DNA from: Muribaculaceae bacterium
Lineage (GTDB): Bacteria > Bacteroidota > Bacteroidia > Bacteroidales > Muribaculaceae
Reading direction: 5' to 3'
DNA length: 32,164 nucleotides
Assembly: GCA_022510385.1 (NCBI GenBank)
Contig: JAFLTQ010000025.1
Coordinates: forward strand, 1 to 32,164
The notes beneath the pieces are model-generated. The model did no database searches, had not been told where the DNA came from, and saw only the letters and a program-made list of their open reading frames with translations. This document shows positions 1 through 9,022 of this stretch, piece after piece. The position numbers and the translations under genes were made by a program. Each line of letters opens with the position of its first letter. Within the stretch, counting starts at the first letter, position 1.

Positions 1-165
1 TTCCGGTCTACAGGGCACTGAAGAGATGCTTGGACGCTTCAATTCATTATTAAACAGATAAAAGAGCCGTTCTATCACGAGCAACCGAGCCCTAACGGCA
101 AAAATCGAAGTCTTTTCATGGCATGTCGTCACCGACAAATATCAATTTGAATGGTAAGATTAAAG

Positions 166-1230
166 ATGAAATTCAGAAAATTATATTTACTACCCGTAGC
201 AGCACTAATGCTTACCTCCTGCAACAACCCCGTATTCGATGACGAGGGAGATTGCCGGGTGCATTATTATTTGCAGTTTGTCTATGACATGAATCTGAAA
301 TGGGCTGACGCTTTCCCGTCGGAGGTTAACTCCGTAAATCTCTATGCATTCAAAGATGGCAAATTCGTGAAAGACTATATGCTCAGAGGTGAGGAGTTGT
401 CGCAGCCCGGTTATACCTTGGAGCTGGATCTTGATCCGGGCACGTATGAACTTGTGGCATGGTGCGGTCTCTATAATGACGGGAAAGAGATGGAATCTTT
501 TACGGTGCCAACACCGGTGGAGGGAGTCACCACCCTTGATGATCTCACCTGCACACTCAACACCACATCTACGGAAGAATATCCGGTATTTTCGAATTCA
601 AGGTTATATTTCATGTATCATGGCAATATGGAGGTGGAACTTCCGGATTCAATGGACGGCGCTTCCTATAACTACACCATGTCTCTGACAAAAGACACCA
701 ACCACATAAGAATAATTCTTCAGCAACTATCAGCCGAAGATATGGATCCCGATCAGTTCCAATTCATCATTGAGGATTCTGACGGGAAGCTTGCATGGGA
801 CAATTCTCTTCTTGGTGATGAAACTGTGGTCTATAGTCAATGGGATTGCCTTGGAGGGTTGGCAGATGTATCCACTGAAAACAGCAATGGCGAGAGTGAA
901 CTTGTCACCACACAATGCGTGATAGCCGATCTTAGCGTCTCAAGGATGATGGACGATCATAGCAAGGAATTTTTCCTCACAGTCATTGATCTCAAGGCAG
1001 ATAAGAACCTGATCACGAGAGTGCCGGTGATTCAATATGCCCTTTTATCCAAAGAGTATTATGAATTGGCTTACAATCACCCCATGACCAATCAGGAGTT
1101 TCTTGACCGTGAGGACGAATATGTGTTAACTTTCTTTCTTGATCAAAACTTAAGATGGGTGAACTCCTACATCTACATCAATTCCTGGAGGATTGTGCTT
1201 AACAACTATGGATTAGGAAACAAGGGGTAA
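166..1230 (+). CDS. FimB/Mfa2-family fimbrial anchor lipoprotein
   Basis: A predicted outer-membrane lipoprotein of 354 residues resembling the FimB/Mfa2 family, which anchors or caps Bacteroidales type V fimbriae. The start chosen is the ATG at 166, because MKFRKLYLLPVAALMLTSC forms a clean signal peptide with lipobox LTSC. An in-frame ATG at 151 only adds five residues before it. After the lipid cysteine comes the family-typical DDEGDC segment, then a stretch built around VNLYAFKDGKFV and a GTYELVAWCG beta strand, both characteristic of the first transthyretin-like domain. A second beta-rich half ends in WVNSYIYINSWRIVLNNYGL, the usual family terminus. No stalk or tip fimbrillin gene is visible downstream, so any partners would lie left of the window. 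The gene converges with the efflux operon. The family call is confident; the exact fimbrial role is inferred. Confidence 0.8.
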   Translation: MKFRKLYLLPVAALMLTSCNNPVFDDEGDCRVHYYLQFVYDMNLKWADAFPSEVNSVNLYAFKDGKFVKDYMLRGEELSQPGYTLELDLDPGTYELVAWCGLYNDGKEMESFTVPTPVEGVTTLDDLTCTLNTTSTEEYPVFSNSRLYFMYHGNMEVELPDSMDGASYNYTMSLTKDTNHIRIILQQLSAEDMDPDQFQFIIEDSDGKLAWDNSLLGDETVVYSQWDCLGGLADVSTENSNGESELVTTQCVIADLSVSRMMDDHSKEFFLTVIDLKADKNLITRVPVIQYALLSKEYYELAYNHPMTNQEFLDREDEYVLTFFLDQNLRWVNSYIYINSWRIVLNNYGLGNKG

Positions 1231-1335
1231 AAATACGGGAAGGCAATTCCGGCTCCCTTTAGTTGATAAATAAGAATTAAAGAAATTCATCTCCGGGAAA
1301 TTACCTATAATTTCGGGAAGAGGCTCTTAGAGCTG

Positions 1336-2634
1336 TTATCGGCCGATTGAAATGAGATAGGCAGCCCTCGCCGTGCAGAAATTACCATAGGCTGCCACAA
1401 AGCGATCCCTTGCCTCTTTCATGGCTGTCTCAGCCTCCAAAAGGTCGGAAAGAGTAGATATCCCTGCCTCATAATACATCCTGTTGAGATATAGATTCTC
1501 ATCGCTCTGAGTAATCCCCAGTTTCTCGATCTCCATTTTCCGGTGGGCCGCTGTCAGGTTGTTCCATTTATCCTGCATTTCGATCTGCAGTTGTTCTGAA
1601 AGGTCTTGCAATTCATTTTTGGCATTTTTTAATTCCAGATCACGGCGTTTTATGGCGTAGGCACCACTCCACCATCCTGTGAGAGGTATATCCACTCCTA
1701 TCTGGATAGCCCCGAAATTATGATTCTGACGGAATAAATCATGATAATACCAACCGGCGCCCAGCGCCACTGAAGGAAGATTAGATCCCACTTCCATCCT
1801 TTTCTCCAAGGTCTTGGCTCTCACATTCTTTTCCAGCAGCTGAAAATCTATCGTGAATGGAAGCGCTGTCTCCGCAGGTGTGTAAAGTTCGGCAGGATAA
1901 GAGGGTACATCATCAGGCACATATGCCGCAATCTCTATATTTCCGCCGGTGCCTAATCCCACATATTGCCCGAGGAGCATCTTCACAAGCTGAATCCCAT
2001 TGTCAAGGTCGACCCTTTCAGCCATATATCCGTTACGTTTAAGCTCCACTTTCAGCAAATCATTCCTTGTGACAAGGCCGGCATCCACTGCGACTCTCAC
2101 TTGATTTTCCAAGGTGTCTAAAAAAGATATGGCTGAGTTCAAAACGTCTCTCGTTGACTCCAAAGTGTTTAATTTCCAGAAAAGGGTCTCGGTGGTCAGC
2201 CTCAACTCATTATCTGTCTGTTGTTGGCGTAGACGTGCTACCTCCTCACCGACTTCCGCCAATTTGTTGCCGTTAAGGATAAGACCCCCTGTAAAGATAG
2301 GTTGCAAAGCCTGGACTCCTGCCACTTTTCCCCGCTTGATTATCCCGAGTTCGATAATATCCAGGAGGTTATATTGTATAATATCATGGTTTGCCCAGAA
2401 GGCCATTCCCATCGCCGCAATCTCCGGAAAATATTTGGTGAAAGCCTCCCTCTTAAGATTCATGGCCGCCTCCACGCTGTTGCGTGCATTGATTCCCTTG
2501 CGGTTGTTGGAAAGAGCCATCTCTACACATTGGTCTAATGTCAGCAGAGAATCCCTTTCACTTGCTTTCAGTGAAAAGGGAAACAACATTCCCGAAGCTA
2601 CGACCGTATATATAAATCCTTTAAGTTTCATCAT
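1336..2634 (-). CDS. TolC-family outer-membrane efflux channel
   Basis: A 432-residue outer-membrane factor of the TolC/OEP family, predicted to form the exit duct for the RND pump encoded just upstream. The N-terminus is a signal peptide ending near SLKA (residue 24). It is followed by SLLTLDQCVEMALSNN, the standard opening of OEP proteins, and by the duplicated long-helix pattern of the family, including RKGINARNSVEAAMNLKREA and a second repeat rich in Glu, Ala and Leu (IEMQDKWNNLTAAHRKMEI). The late motif YEAGISTLSDLLEAETAM is a family hallmark. Its length is normal. It is last in the minus-strand operon, 48 nt after the RND gene. Two adjacent ATGs (2634 and 2631) could both serve as start, with a purine-rich AAAGAAG just upstream. 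The substrate cannot be told from sequence. Confidence 0.9.
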   Translation of the reverse strand: MMKLKGFIYTVVASGMLFPFSLKASERDSLLTLDQCVEMALSNNRKGINARNSVEAAMNLKREAFTKYFPEIAAMGMAFWANHDIIQYNLLDIIELGIIKRGKVAGVQALQPIFTGGLILNGNKLAEVGEEVARLRQQQTDNELRLTTETLFWKLNTLESTRDVLNSAISFLDTLENQVRVAVDAGLVTRNDLLKVELKRNGYMAERVDLDNGIQLVKMLLGQYVGLGTGGNIEIAAYVPDDVPSYPAELYTPAETALPFTIDFQLLEKNVRAKTLEKRMEVGSNLPSVALGAGWYYHDLFRQNHNFGAIQIGVDIPLTGWWSGAYAIKRRDLELKNAKNELQDLSEQLQIEMQDKWNNLTAAHRKMEIEKLGITQSDENLYLNRMYYEAGISTLSDLLEAETAMKEARDRFVAAYGNFCTARAAYLISIGR

Positions 2635-2682
2635 CTTCTTTATGGCAAATTCTTCATACTACAAACAGAGGCTTCTTCCAGG

Positions 2683-5600
2683 TTACAAATAGTGAGTTTC
2701 AAGCGGCTCTTTCAACGGTTCCTGAGCCTGCTTGCCTCTATCCTTGACCATGCAATAAGCCACCGGAATCACTGTCAATATGAAAATCATAGTTATAGGT
2801 GTGCCCCAGAAAATCACAACTCCCATAGGTTTCCAAAGTGCATTACTGCTGATTATCATTGGAAGAACTCCCATAGTGGCAGCTGCGGATGTAAGGAAGA
2901 TCGGGCGCATTCTCCTTTTTGAGGCATTAAAAACAGCCTGGGTAGCAGTCTGACCCTGATTCCTCAATTCTTCGGCATAATCGATAAGCACTATGGCATT
3001 TCTCACCAAGATACCCATCAACGACACAAGGCCCAGGACACACGTAATCGATAAAGGCGACGGCTGAATCCTTAGGCCGATTCCGGCTCCCGGAAGAGCC
3101 AACAGCAAACTCAGCAACAACACCATTGATGTGTCGACCTGTGTGTAATGAAGCAAGATAATAAGGAAAATTATTACCACCGAAATTATAAGACCCAGAA
3201 GTATTTCCGGCAAAGTCGTCAGATTCACATTATACTCTCCGCCGACAGATTGAGTCACCCCTTCGGGAAGGCGGATATTCTTAGAAATTGAATCAAGCAA
3301 AGCCTGAGTCCTGTCGACGGCGTTCAGATTTCTTTGTAAATCTGCAATTACTTCCACCGTCGGAAGACCGCTATAGTGGGTCAGTGCTCCATAATGGAGC
3401 TGAGGCTCTATTTCTGCAATCTGCCCCAACTCTACATTCCCGACTCCCGTAGCCGGTATCGGTTCTTCAAGCAATTCTTCCGGAGTCCCCCTGTCGGCGG
3501 TCTTGGTTTTCAAAACCACCGGAATACCATAATCCCCTTCCCACATTGTGGCCACCGGCACTCCGGGACTATATCTCATCGCCAATGTGCTCTCCAAAAT
3601 CACGCTGTTTATTCCCAATCTTTGAGATCGCGCAGCATCCGGTTTGACAAGAACCGACAACAAGGGATTCCCAAGCGAGGTGTGCACATTCCTCAGTCCC
3701 GGCACTCTTTGTGCCAGCAACATAACAGAATCGGCCACTTCCTGAAGCTGTGCGTAATCTTCTCCGGAAAATCTCACAGCCACAGGATTCTCTGCATTGG
3801 AATAGTTCAATTGCTTAAACCTTATAAGAGCATCCGGGAAATACCCCTCATAAAGCGGAGTATATTCATTCAAGACATCTATTGTGGCCTGATTGCTTTT
3901 GGTGTTGACAATAAACTGTGCATAATCGGGGCCTCCAATCTGCGGGGCGTAAGTGGCTTGAAACCGGGGTGAGCTGCAACCATGAAATGAGGCTATCGAA
4001 ACAACCCTTTCATCCTTGGCCAGAATCTTTTCCAAGGAATCCGCCACTTGAGAAGTGCGCTCCAAAGATGTGCCTGCAGGCATGAAAATTTCCACTGCAA
4101 ATTGATTCCTTTCAGCTATCGGCATCAATTGCAAGGGGTTGGTGAGCAGCAACCATATTCCTAAGGCTATAAAAAGCACTCCGGCTATAATTGTTGATTT
4201 CCTATATTTGAAACAGATGGTGATCAGCCAATTATAACCTTTTTGCATCAAAGAGAAAATCGTAAATTTCTTCCTTCCGCTTCTTAAGGCTTCTTCCTGC
4301 AGCTTATAAATCGGCTTCTTTATCAATTTATATTGAAGGAAAGGCACTAACAGCTCGGCAATTATCAGGGAAACAAACAGGATGATTGTCAGACCCCACG
4401 GGAAATCAGTGATGAAATCCCGGAACATCCCTTTGACTGTCATCAAAAAAGGGAAGAAAGTGATTGAAATGGCAAGGGTAGCTGAAAAGATTGCCTTGAA
4501 AAATTCTGTGCCGGCTCTCAATGTGGCCGTAAACCGGTCGATGCCCTCGGATATCAATTCTACATAATCATCTATTATCACAACAGAATTATCCACAATC
4601 ATACCCAATGAAAGGATAAGGCAGGCTAAAGTCACAGTGTTCAGCTCTATCCCGAAAGCATAAAAGAGCCCTATGGAGATAAATATTGAAATCGGGATGG
4701 TCATGGCTGCTATAATTGCCACTTTAAGAGGTAGCAATATCAGTATTACCGCCAATACGGCCACAACCGCTATTAAAAGCTCTACAAGAAAATAATTCAC
4801 CGAACTGTTCACAACTACCGGCTGGTCGGTGATGTTAAAGAGAGTCACACTTTCAGGGATAGTTTCCTTAAATTTCTCAATTCTCTTCTCCACCTCCTTA
4901 CCCATTTCGACGACATTATATCCCTCTTTAATCCCGATGCTAAGGAGGATGCTCTTTTCAAAGTTATTGGTGATATAACTCTCCGGCTCCGGATACTCCT
5001 TTTTAATTTCGGCTATATCCCCTAATCTAACGATGCTGCCGTCGGGAGAGCTCAACACAATCATATCCGCCACATCTCTGACAGAATTTACAGCCCTCTC
5101 TATATAAATCGGTTTGGTGTAGTTCTTCCCTTTTAAATTCCCACCTGTAGTCTTGAATCCCTGGGCAAGGAGTGTGGCTCCAAGCAGCTCCTCTCTCAAG
5201 GCATAATGCTGCAACTTTTGCGGATCAAGATAGACAGCTATCTGTTCATTCTGTTTCCCGAAGACGGTCATCGAGCCCACGCTTTCCACCGGGCGGATGG
5301 CATCTTTCAGCGCATCCATATATTCCCCGAGTTCCCTATACGTTTTGTCGGAGCTTTGCATGGTGATAAGGAGCGAAGAAGTAGCTCCGAAATCACTTAT
5401 TGTCTCAACTCCCAACACACCTGAGGGCAATTTCAGCTTCTCAGCCTCCATTCCCAGTTTAAACTCGTTCCAAAAGCCATCAGTGTTTTTGACATCGTCA
5501 TCCAGTTCCACAAAGATGATTACTTCTCCGGAAGTGACCCTGGCATGAGTCTTCTTTTTATTCACCTCTTTATAAGAGAATATATAATCCTCAAGCGGTT

Positions 5601-5892
5601 TCAAGACCTCAGCCTCCATCTGTTCAGTGGAAGCTCCCGGATAAATAGCTCCGACTACTCCCTCCCTGACGGTGAACACCGGGAATTCCTGCTTGTTCAT
5701 CACCTCCAAAGCATAAATCCCGAAGGCCATTAACAGAGCAACAATCAGGATTATGAGATGGCTATATTTCATGCCCATCGCCACTATAGGGTTGGGCTTT
5801 GGACTATCGACTTTCCCGGGAGTCTCTACACTCGAAACCTCCGGAACATTCTCCTCTCCACTCCCTTTATTTATCTGACTCTCATCTGCCAT
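2683..5892 (-). CDS. RND-family efflux pump, inner-membrane permease
   Basis: A 1069-residue resistance-nodulation-division transporter of the AcrB type. It would take substrates from the periplasm or inner membrane and expel them through the TolC-like channel, driven by proton influx. The order is a 40-residue hydrophilic N-terminal extension, TM1 (SHLIILIVALLMAFGIYALE), the first large periplasmic loop, TM2-6, TM7 near LFIALGIWLLLTNPLQLMPI, the second loop, and TM8-12. The TM4 relay segment reads GMIVDNSVVIIDDYVE: the first Asp of the usual Asp-Asp pair is kept and the second is Asn. TM10 carries VRNAIVLIDYAEE, with Arg where AcrB has the relay Lys. MGMKYSH about 40 codons in could be an alternative start. 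The gene follows the adaptor by 62 nt. It could be a drug, bile-salt or fatty-acid pump. Confidence 0.93.
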   Translation of the reverse strand: MADESQINKGSGEENVPEVSSVETPGKVDSPKPNPIVAMGMKYSHLIILIVALLMAFGIYALEVMNKQEFPVFTVREGVVGAIYPGASTEQMEAEVLKPLEDYIFSYKEVNKKKTHARVTSGEVIIFVELDDDVKNTDGFWNEFKLGMEAEKLKLPSGVLGVETISDFGATSSLLITMQSSDKTYRELGEYMDALKDAIRPVESVGSMTVFGKQNEQIAVYLDPQKLQHYALREELLGATLLAQGFKTTGGNLKGKNYTKPIYIERAVNSVRDVADMIVLSSPDGSIVRLGDIAEIKKEYPEPESYITNNFEKSILLSIGIKEGYNVVEMGKEVEKRIEKFKETIPESVTLFNITDQPVVVNSSVNYFLVELLIAVVAVLAVILILLPLKVAIIAAMTIPISIFISIGLFYAFGIELNTVTLACLILSLGMIVDNSVVIIDDYVELISEGIDRFTATLRAGTEFFKAIFSATLAISITFFPFLMTVKGMFRDFITDFPWGLTIILFVSLIIAELLVPFLQYKLIKKPIYKLQEEALRSGRKKFTIFSLMQKGYNWLITICFKYRKSTIIAGVLFIALGIWLLLTNPLQLMPIAERNQFAVEIFMPAGTSLERTSQVADSLEKILAKDERVVSIASFHGCSSPRFQATYAPQIGGPDYAQFIVNTKSNQATIDVLNEYTPLYEGYFPDALIRFKQLNYSNAENPVAVRFSGEDYAQLQEVADSVMLLAQRVPGLRNVHTSLGNPLLSVLVKPDAARSQRLGINSVILESTLAMRYSPGVPVATMWEGDYGIPVVLKTKTADRGTPEELLEEPIPATGVGNVELGQIAEIEPQLHYGALTHYSGLPTVEVIADLQRNLNAVDRTQALLDSISKNIRLPEGVTQSVGGEYNVNLTTLPEILLGLIISVVIIFLIILLHYTQVDTSMVLLLSLLLALPGAGIGLRIQPSPLSITCVLGLVSLMGILVRNAIVLIDYAEELRNQGQTATQAVFNASKRRMRPIFLTSAAATMGVLPMIISSNALWKPMGVVIFWGTPITMIFILTVIPVAYCMVKDRGKQAQEPLKEPLETHYL

Positions 5893-5954
5893 CTTCTTCT
5901 CTTTAACTTTTCCCGCAAGTCTTTACCCTCCTTATTCCTTACCCTTGTTGGGGG

Positions 5955-7016
5955 TTAATAACATACTTTTGTGCCTGTTCCTACTTTCTGCATCCCTGCC
6001 ACAATCACTTTATCTCCTCTCTCGAGGCCTGACTTGACGATAATCCCTTCTGCCGCAAGATTATCTATGGTGACAAATTTGCGTGCTGCCACACTATCCT
6101 CCACAACCCATACAAACCATCTGTTGTCATTGTCGAGCAAGACTGCCCCGGACGGCAAGAGATAATCCCCGCTTACTTCATTTTCTCCTTTCAGTCGGCC
6201 CTCCTTGTCATCTATAAAAGAGAGGCTTCCCAACATACCGGGCAAAATCTTTCCTTCTCCTTTTGGCAAAGACACCTTCACGGTATAGGTGCGCGACAGA
6301 GGATCCGCAACCACCGATTTCTGCGTCACTTTCCCCTCGAACAACTCGCCACTCAACGCATCCAATCTGATTTGCGCCTTATCTCCTATGCTGATGCCTC
6401 CGATTTCTTTCTCTGATAGTGATATGTCAATCGTAAGGTCGCCGGTTGACACGATTTCAAAGACAGGTTGTGCCGGCAATACTGTCTGCCCCTCATCTGC
6501 AAACTTACGAGTTATCGTTCCGGCTACAGGGGAATGGAGCGTCGCATCGTCAAGAGTGCGTTTTGCCATCTCAGCGGCATTCTCAGCCTGCTTTAGTTTC
6601 TGTTGAATCTCCACCCATTTCACATCGGGCAACGCATTGGCGTCATGCAACTTTTTCAGGCGTTCATAGCCGTCGCGTGCCTCCGCAAGTTCTGCCAAGG
6701 CTATGTTATATGCATTCTCATAATCTCCGCTCCTGACCTTCCCTAAGAGACTGCCTTTCACAACTTTCTGACCCTCTTTTGCAGGAAGTGAGGAGATTGT
6801 GCCTCCCACTGCGAAACTGACCGTAGTCGTTTCCGATGACGAAACTGTCCCGGAGAATACCTTTGAAGACGCCCCTGCGCCCGGGGTCATTTCCATCACC
6901 GTCACTTTTACCGGGGGTGAAACCGTAGCATGTTCCTTTTTCTTACAACCGCCGGCTCCAATCATCATAAACCCGACCACCGGCAGGATTATTCCCTTTT
7001 GCAGTAGACTCTTCAT
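5955..7016 (-). CDS. RND efflux periplasmic adaptor (membrane fusion protein)
   Basis: A 353-residue adaptor of the HlyD/AcrA type that would bridge the RND pump and the outer-membrane channel. A signal sequence ends in a lipobox-like IGAGGC, so Cys24 is probably lipidated. Next comes the first half of the barrel-sandwich (lipoyl) domain with GTISSLPAKEGQKVVKGSLL, a helical hairpin (ALAELAEARDGYERLKKLHD and onward), and the second lipoyl half HSPVAGTITRKFADEGQTV. The beta-barrel region and the membrane-proximal segment finish with VKSGLERGDKVIVAGMQKV, the classic family ending. Length is typical. The start codon overlaps the MATE stop codon as ATGA (7013-7016), pointing to translational coupling. 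Confidence 0.93.
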   Translation of the reverse strand: MKSLLQKGIILPVVGFMMIGAGGCKKKEHATVSPPVKVTVMEMTPGAGASSKVFSGTVSSSETTTVSFAVGGTISSLPAKEGQKVVKGSLLGKVRSGDYENAYNIALAELAEARDGYERLKKLHDANALPDVKWVEIQQKLKQAENAAEMAKRTLDDATLHSPVAGTITRKFADEGQTVLPAQPVFEIVSTGDLTIDISLSEKEIGGISIGDKAQIRLDALSGELFEGKVTQKSVVADPLSRTYTVKVSLPKGEGKILPGMLGSLSFIDDKEGRLKGENEVSGDYLLPSGAVLLDNDNRWFVWVVEDSVAARKFVTIDNLAAEGIIVKSGLERGDKVIVAGMQKVGTGTKVCY

Positions 7017-8344
7017 CTCTTCTTATTTTCTGCAAATTTATAATTTTTTTTCATCGTTTGAGGCCATAACCCCACTAAAAAAAGTCCCCTTAGCAATAAA
7101 TATGAGAGGAACGCACTCCAGATGACACCGTTCCCATCTATTCCCGACATTCCTGTCTCACATAAATTGATTATCAGAAAGAAAGCGATTCCCCCTATCA
7201 AGGTGCTCAGCATCATTTTAAAAGTGGCGGTCATGCCGATATAAAAACCGTCGTAGATAAACGACCAGCAAGAGACTAAGGGTATCAATCCTACCCATAA
7301 CGTCATCTCCACCACTCCGGCCACCACACTCTCAGAATCTGTCAGAAGTGACGAGATGCTCTCCACACCCCCAAAATATATCAAGGTGAAGAGAAGGCTG
7401 ACACCAACCGTCCACCATAGCAGATGCTTCACACATTCTCTTATCATCTTAAAATTCCTCTCCCCACAATATAAACCGACCATCGCCTCTCCGCTATAGG
7501 CAAACCCATCCATAAAGAAGGAAAAGAATTGGAAAAACTGCATTATTATGATATTGACAGCCAATGTCAGGTTTCCTAATCTTGCACCCGCTGCCGTCAC
7601 TCCCATTGTGACGCAGATAATGAAGAAAGAACGCAAGAAGAGGTTTCCGTTAACAGAAAAATATCTTTTCCAGTTACCTAACAGCAGAGAGGAGAGGCTG
7701 CATCTCAATCCTCTGCCTTTTCTGAAAATAATGACACACCCTATAGCTATCAACAATCCCAGCCAGTTGGCTATCAATGTGCCGTAGGCCACTCCGCTGA
7801 ACCCATACTCTAAGGGGAAAGCCAACGTATAGCTGAGTCCTATATTCATCACATTGGCGGCTATTGCTATGACCATCGGATAAAACGTGTTTTGCATCCC
7901 GACAAACCAGCCGCTGATGGCTATTATGGCCAATAATGCCGGGGAGCTCCAGATCCTTATGGCATAATACTCTCGGACATAGCCGTTAATCTCTTCTCCC
8001 GCACCGGTCACCATCCATAAGAAACTGAATATCGGCGCCTGAAAGATAATAAGTAAGATTCCGGCTCCGGAGGCTATAAGTAATGACCGATAAAACACTT
8101 TTGAAACCTCCCCGTCATCCCGGGCTCCAAGAGCGTTGGCTGTCAAGCCGGTTGTGCCTCCTCTTAAGAAACCGAAAATCCAGAATACAACGTTAAACAT
8201 CACGGATGCAACAGCTATGGCAGACAGAAAGAGATCATTTCCCAGATGTCCCGAGATGGCAGCGTCGCAAATTCCTAATAAGGGCACAGTGATGTTGCTA
8301 AATATCGTAGGGATACTCAGCCTTATAATTTCACGATCTATCAT
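7013..8344 (-). CDS. MATE-family efflux transporter
   Basis: A multidrug and toxic compound extrusion transporter of 443 residues with about twelve hydrophobic helices. It would export cationic or organic compounds in exchange for Na+ or H+. The opening IDREIIRLSIPTIFSNITVP and the following LLGICDAAISGHLG are characteristic of the DinF-like branch of MATE proteins. A second pseudo-repeat begins near GNLFLRSFFIICVTMGVTAA. I place the start at the ATG at 8344. The reading frame extends to a TTG at 8371, adding nine residues of no recognisable function. It is the first gene of the efflux operon and overlaps the adaptor gene by 4 nt. A MATE pump co-transcribed with a tripartite RND system could broaden the exported range; that role is inference. 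Confidence 0.92.
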   Translation of the reverse strand: MIDREIIRLSIPTIFSNITVPLLGICDAAISGHLGNDLFLSAIAVASVMFNVVFWIFGFLRGGTTGLTANALGARDDGEVSKVFYRSLLIASGAGILLIIFQAPIFSFLWMVTGAGEEINGYVREYYAIRIWSSPALLAIIAISGWFVGMQNTFYPMVIAIAANVMNIGLSYTLAFPLEYGFSGVAYGTLIANWLGLLIAIGCVIIFRKGRGLRCSLSSLLLGNWKRYFSVNGNLFLRSFFIICVTMGVTAAGARLGNLTLAVNIIIMQFFQFFSFFMDGFAYSGEAMVGLYCGERNFKMIRECVKHLLWWTVGVSLLFTLIYFGGVESISSLLTDSESVVAGVVEMTLWVGLIPLVSCWSFIYDGFYIGMTATFKMMLSTLIGGIAFFLIINLCETGMSGIDGNGVIWSAFLSYLLLRGLFLVGLWPQTMKKNYKFAENKKR

Positions 8345-8390
8345 CGATCGGGGGAACGCTCTGAACCTCAAATATTTAAAGACACCTTAA

Positions 8391-8424
8391 GAGGGTGTGT
8401 CAAAATATCATTTGGCACACTCTC
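8391..8424 (-). terminator. Stem-loop between the glycine-rich lipoprotein gene and the MATE gene
   Basis: Two 14-nt arms (8391-8404 and 8411-8424) pair with two G-U/mismatch positions around a 6-nt loop. It lies 32 nt past the lipoprotein stop codon on the minus strand and about 46 nt before the MATE ATG. The tract after it is only weakly U-rich. It could be a leaky terminator, an RNA-stabilising hairpin, or a 5' leader structure of the MATE operon. Confidence 0.4.
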
Positions 8425-8455
8425 GTTATCATCTTCTCAGCAATAATTACAAAAT

Positions 8456-8842
8456 TCACATAGCGGGACCACCGGGACCACCGCCAGGTCCACCGGGACC
8501 ACCTGGTCCTCCAGGCCCACCAGGTCCACCGGGACCGCCACCGGGTCCTCCGGGACCTCCGGGACCACCGGGACCAATACCGGGACCAAAGCTGGGTCCT
8601 CCGGGCCTTCCGGGATTACCCGGGCCGATAGGTCTCATCCCTCCGGGGCGAAAACCGGGTCCATAGGGTGCGCCGGGTCTGAAGATATTCGGACCGGGAG
8701 GAGGCACAGGTATCGGAGCCGGGAAAATCCCTCCTCCAACCACTACATCAGGCCCTCCCGTCACTATCGGGCCACATCCCGTCAGGAGACCGGCAAGCAG
8801 AAGCCCTCCACCGGCTGCCAAACAAATAAATCTTTTCTTCAT
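8456..8842 (-). CDS. Small Gly-Pro-rich (collagen-like) lipoprotein
   Basis: A predicted 128-residue lipoprotein of unknown function. The start is the ATG at 8842, behind a GAGAG purine tract, because it begins a good signal peptide with lipobox LTGC (Cys23). The longer frame back to 8920 adds residues without signal character. After the cysteine comes a Val/Gly/Pro segment (residues 24-58), a Pro/Gly/Phe/Arg segment, and from about residue 88 to 127 an almost uninterrupted Gly-Gly-Pro repeat with Gly at every third position, interrupted twice by an extra Gly. That spacing would allow a polyproline-II or collagen-like triple helix, though no hydroxylation or partner is known. Secreted Gly-rich lipoproteins occur in Bacteroidales without assigned role. 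The tract is prone to slippage, so length may vary between strains. Confidence 0.7.
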   Translation of the reverse strand: MKKRFICLAAGGGLLLAGLLTGCGPIVTGGPDVVVGGGIFPAPIPVPPPGPNIFRPGAPYGPGFRPGGMRPIGPGNPGRPGGPSFGPGIGPGGPGGPGGPGGGPGGPGGPGGPGGPGGPGGGPGGPAM

Positions 8843-8923
8843 ATCTCTCACTATTTTATTTCCGTTTCGTAACCTTGACTTATTAATTAGACAATTATGT
8901 GCCCATAAAAGTTCAATCACTAT

Positions 8924-8987
8924 AATTGCACTTACTAATTATTTTGTGCAATTATGCACCAACTAATTTTTTTTATTCCTAACTTCG
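8924..8987. promoter_or_regulatory. Divergent intergenic region with GTGCA/TGCAC palindromes
   Basis: The 180-nt AT-rich gap between the divergent lipoprotein and sirtuin genes holds an 8-bp perfect inverted repeat, AATTGCAC (8924-8931) and GTGCAATT (8946-8953), 14 nt apart. The right arm forms a second palindrome with TGCAC at 8955-8959. TAACTTCG at 8980-8987 resembles a Bacteroidota -7 box, for the plus strand, but lacks a well-placed -33 box. The layout fits an operator overlapping a promoter; this is inference. Confidence 0.3.
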
Positions 8988-9022
8988 CTTAAAATATCGC
9001 ATTTTGAAAAAATTGGCGGAAT

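Noticed and set aside
2..61. Short open frame ending in TAA at the left edge, possible 3' end of an upstream gene
   Set aside because: Only 19 codons are visible and another frame is also open, so nothing supports it as coding.
1231..1335. Bidirectional terminator between the fimbrial gene and TolC
   Set aside because: Only short imperfect palindromes and no T-tract; too weak to call.
4382..4567. Plus-strand frame within the RND gene, and similar frames within TolC, adaptor, MATE and AsmA-like genes
   Set aside because: Antisense or out-of-frame shadows of well-supported long genes.
8397..8666. Plus-strand frame encoding Pro-Gly-Pro repeats
   Set aside because: It is the antisense of the Gly-Gly-Pro lipoprotein tract, has no signal peptide, and starts inside the stem-loop. 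The minus-strand gene has a proper lipobox.
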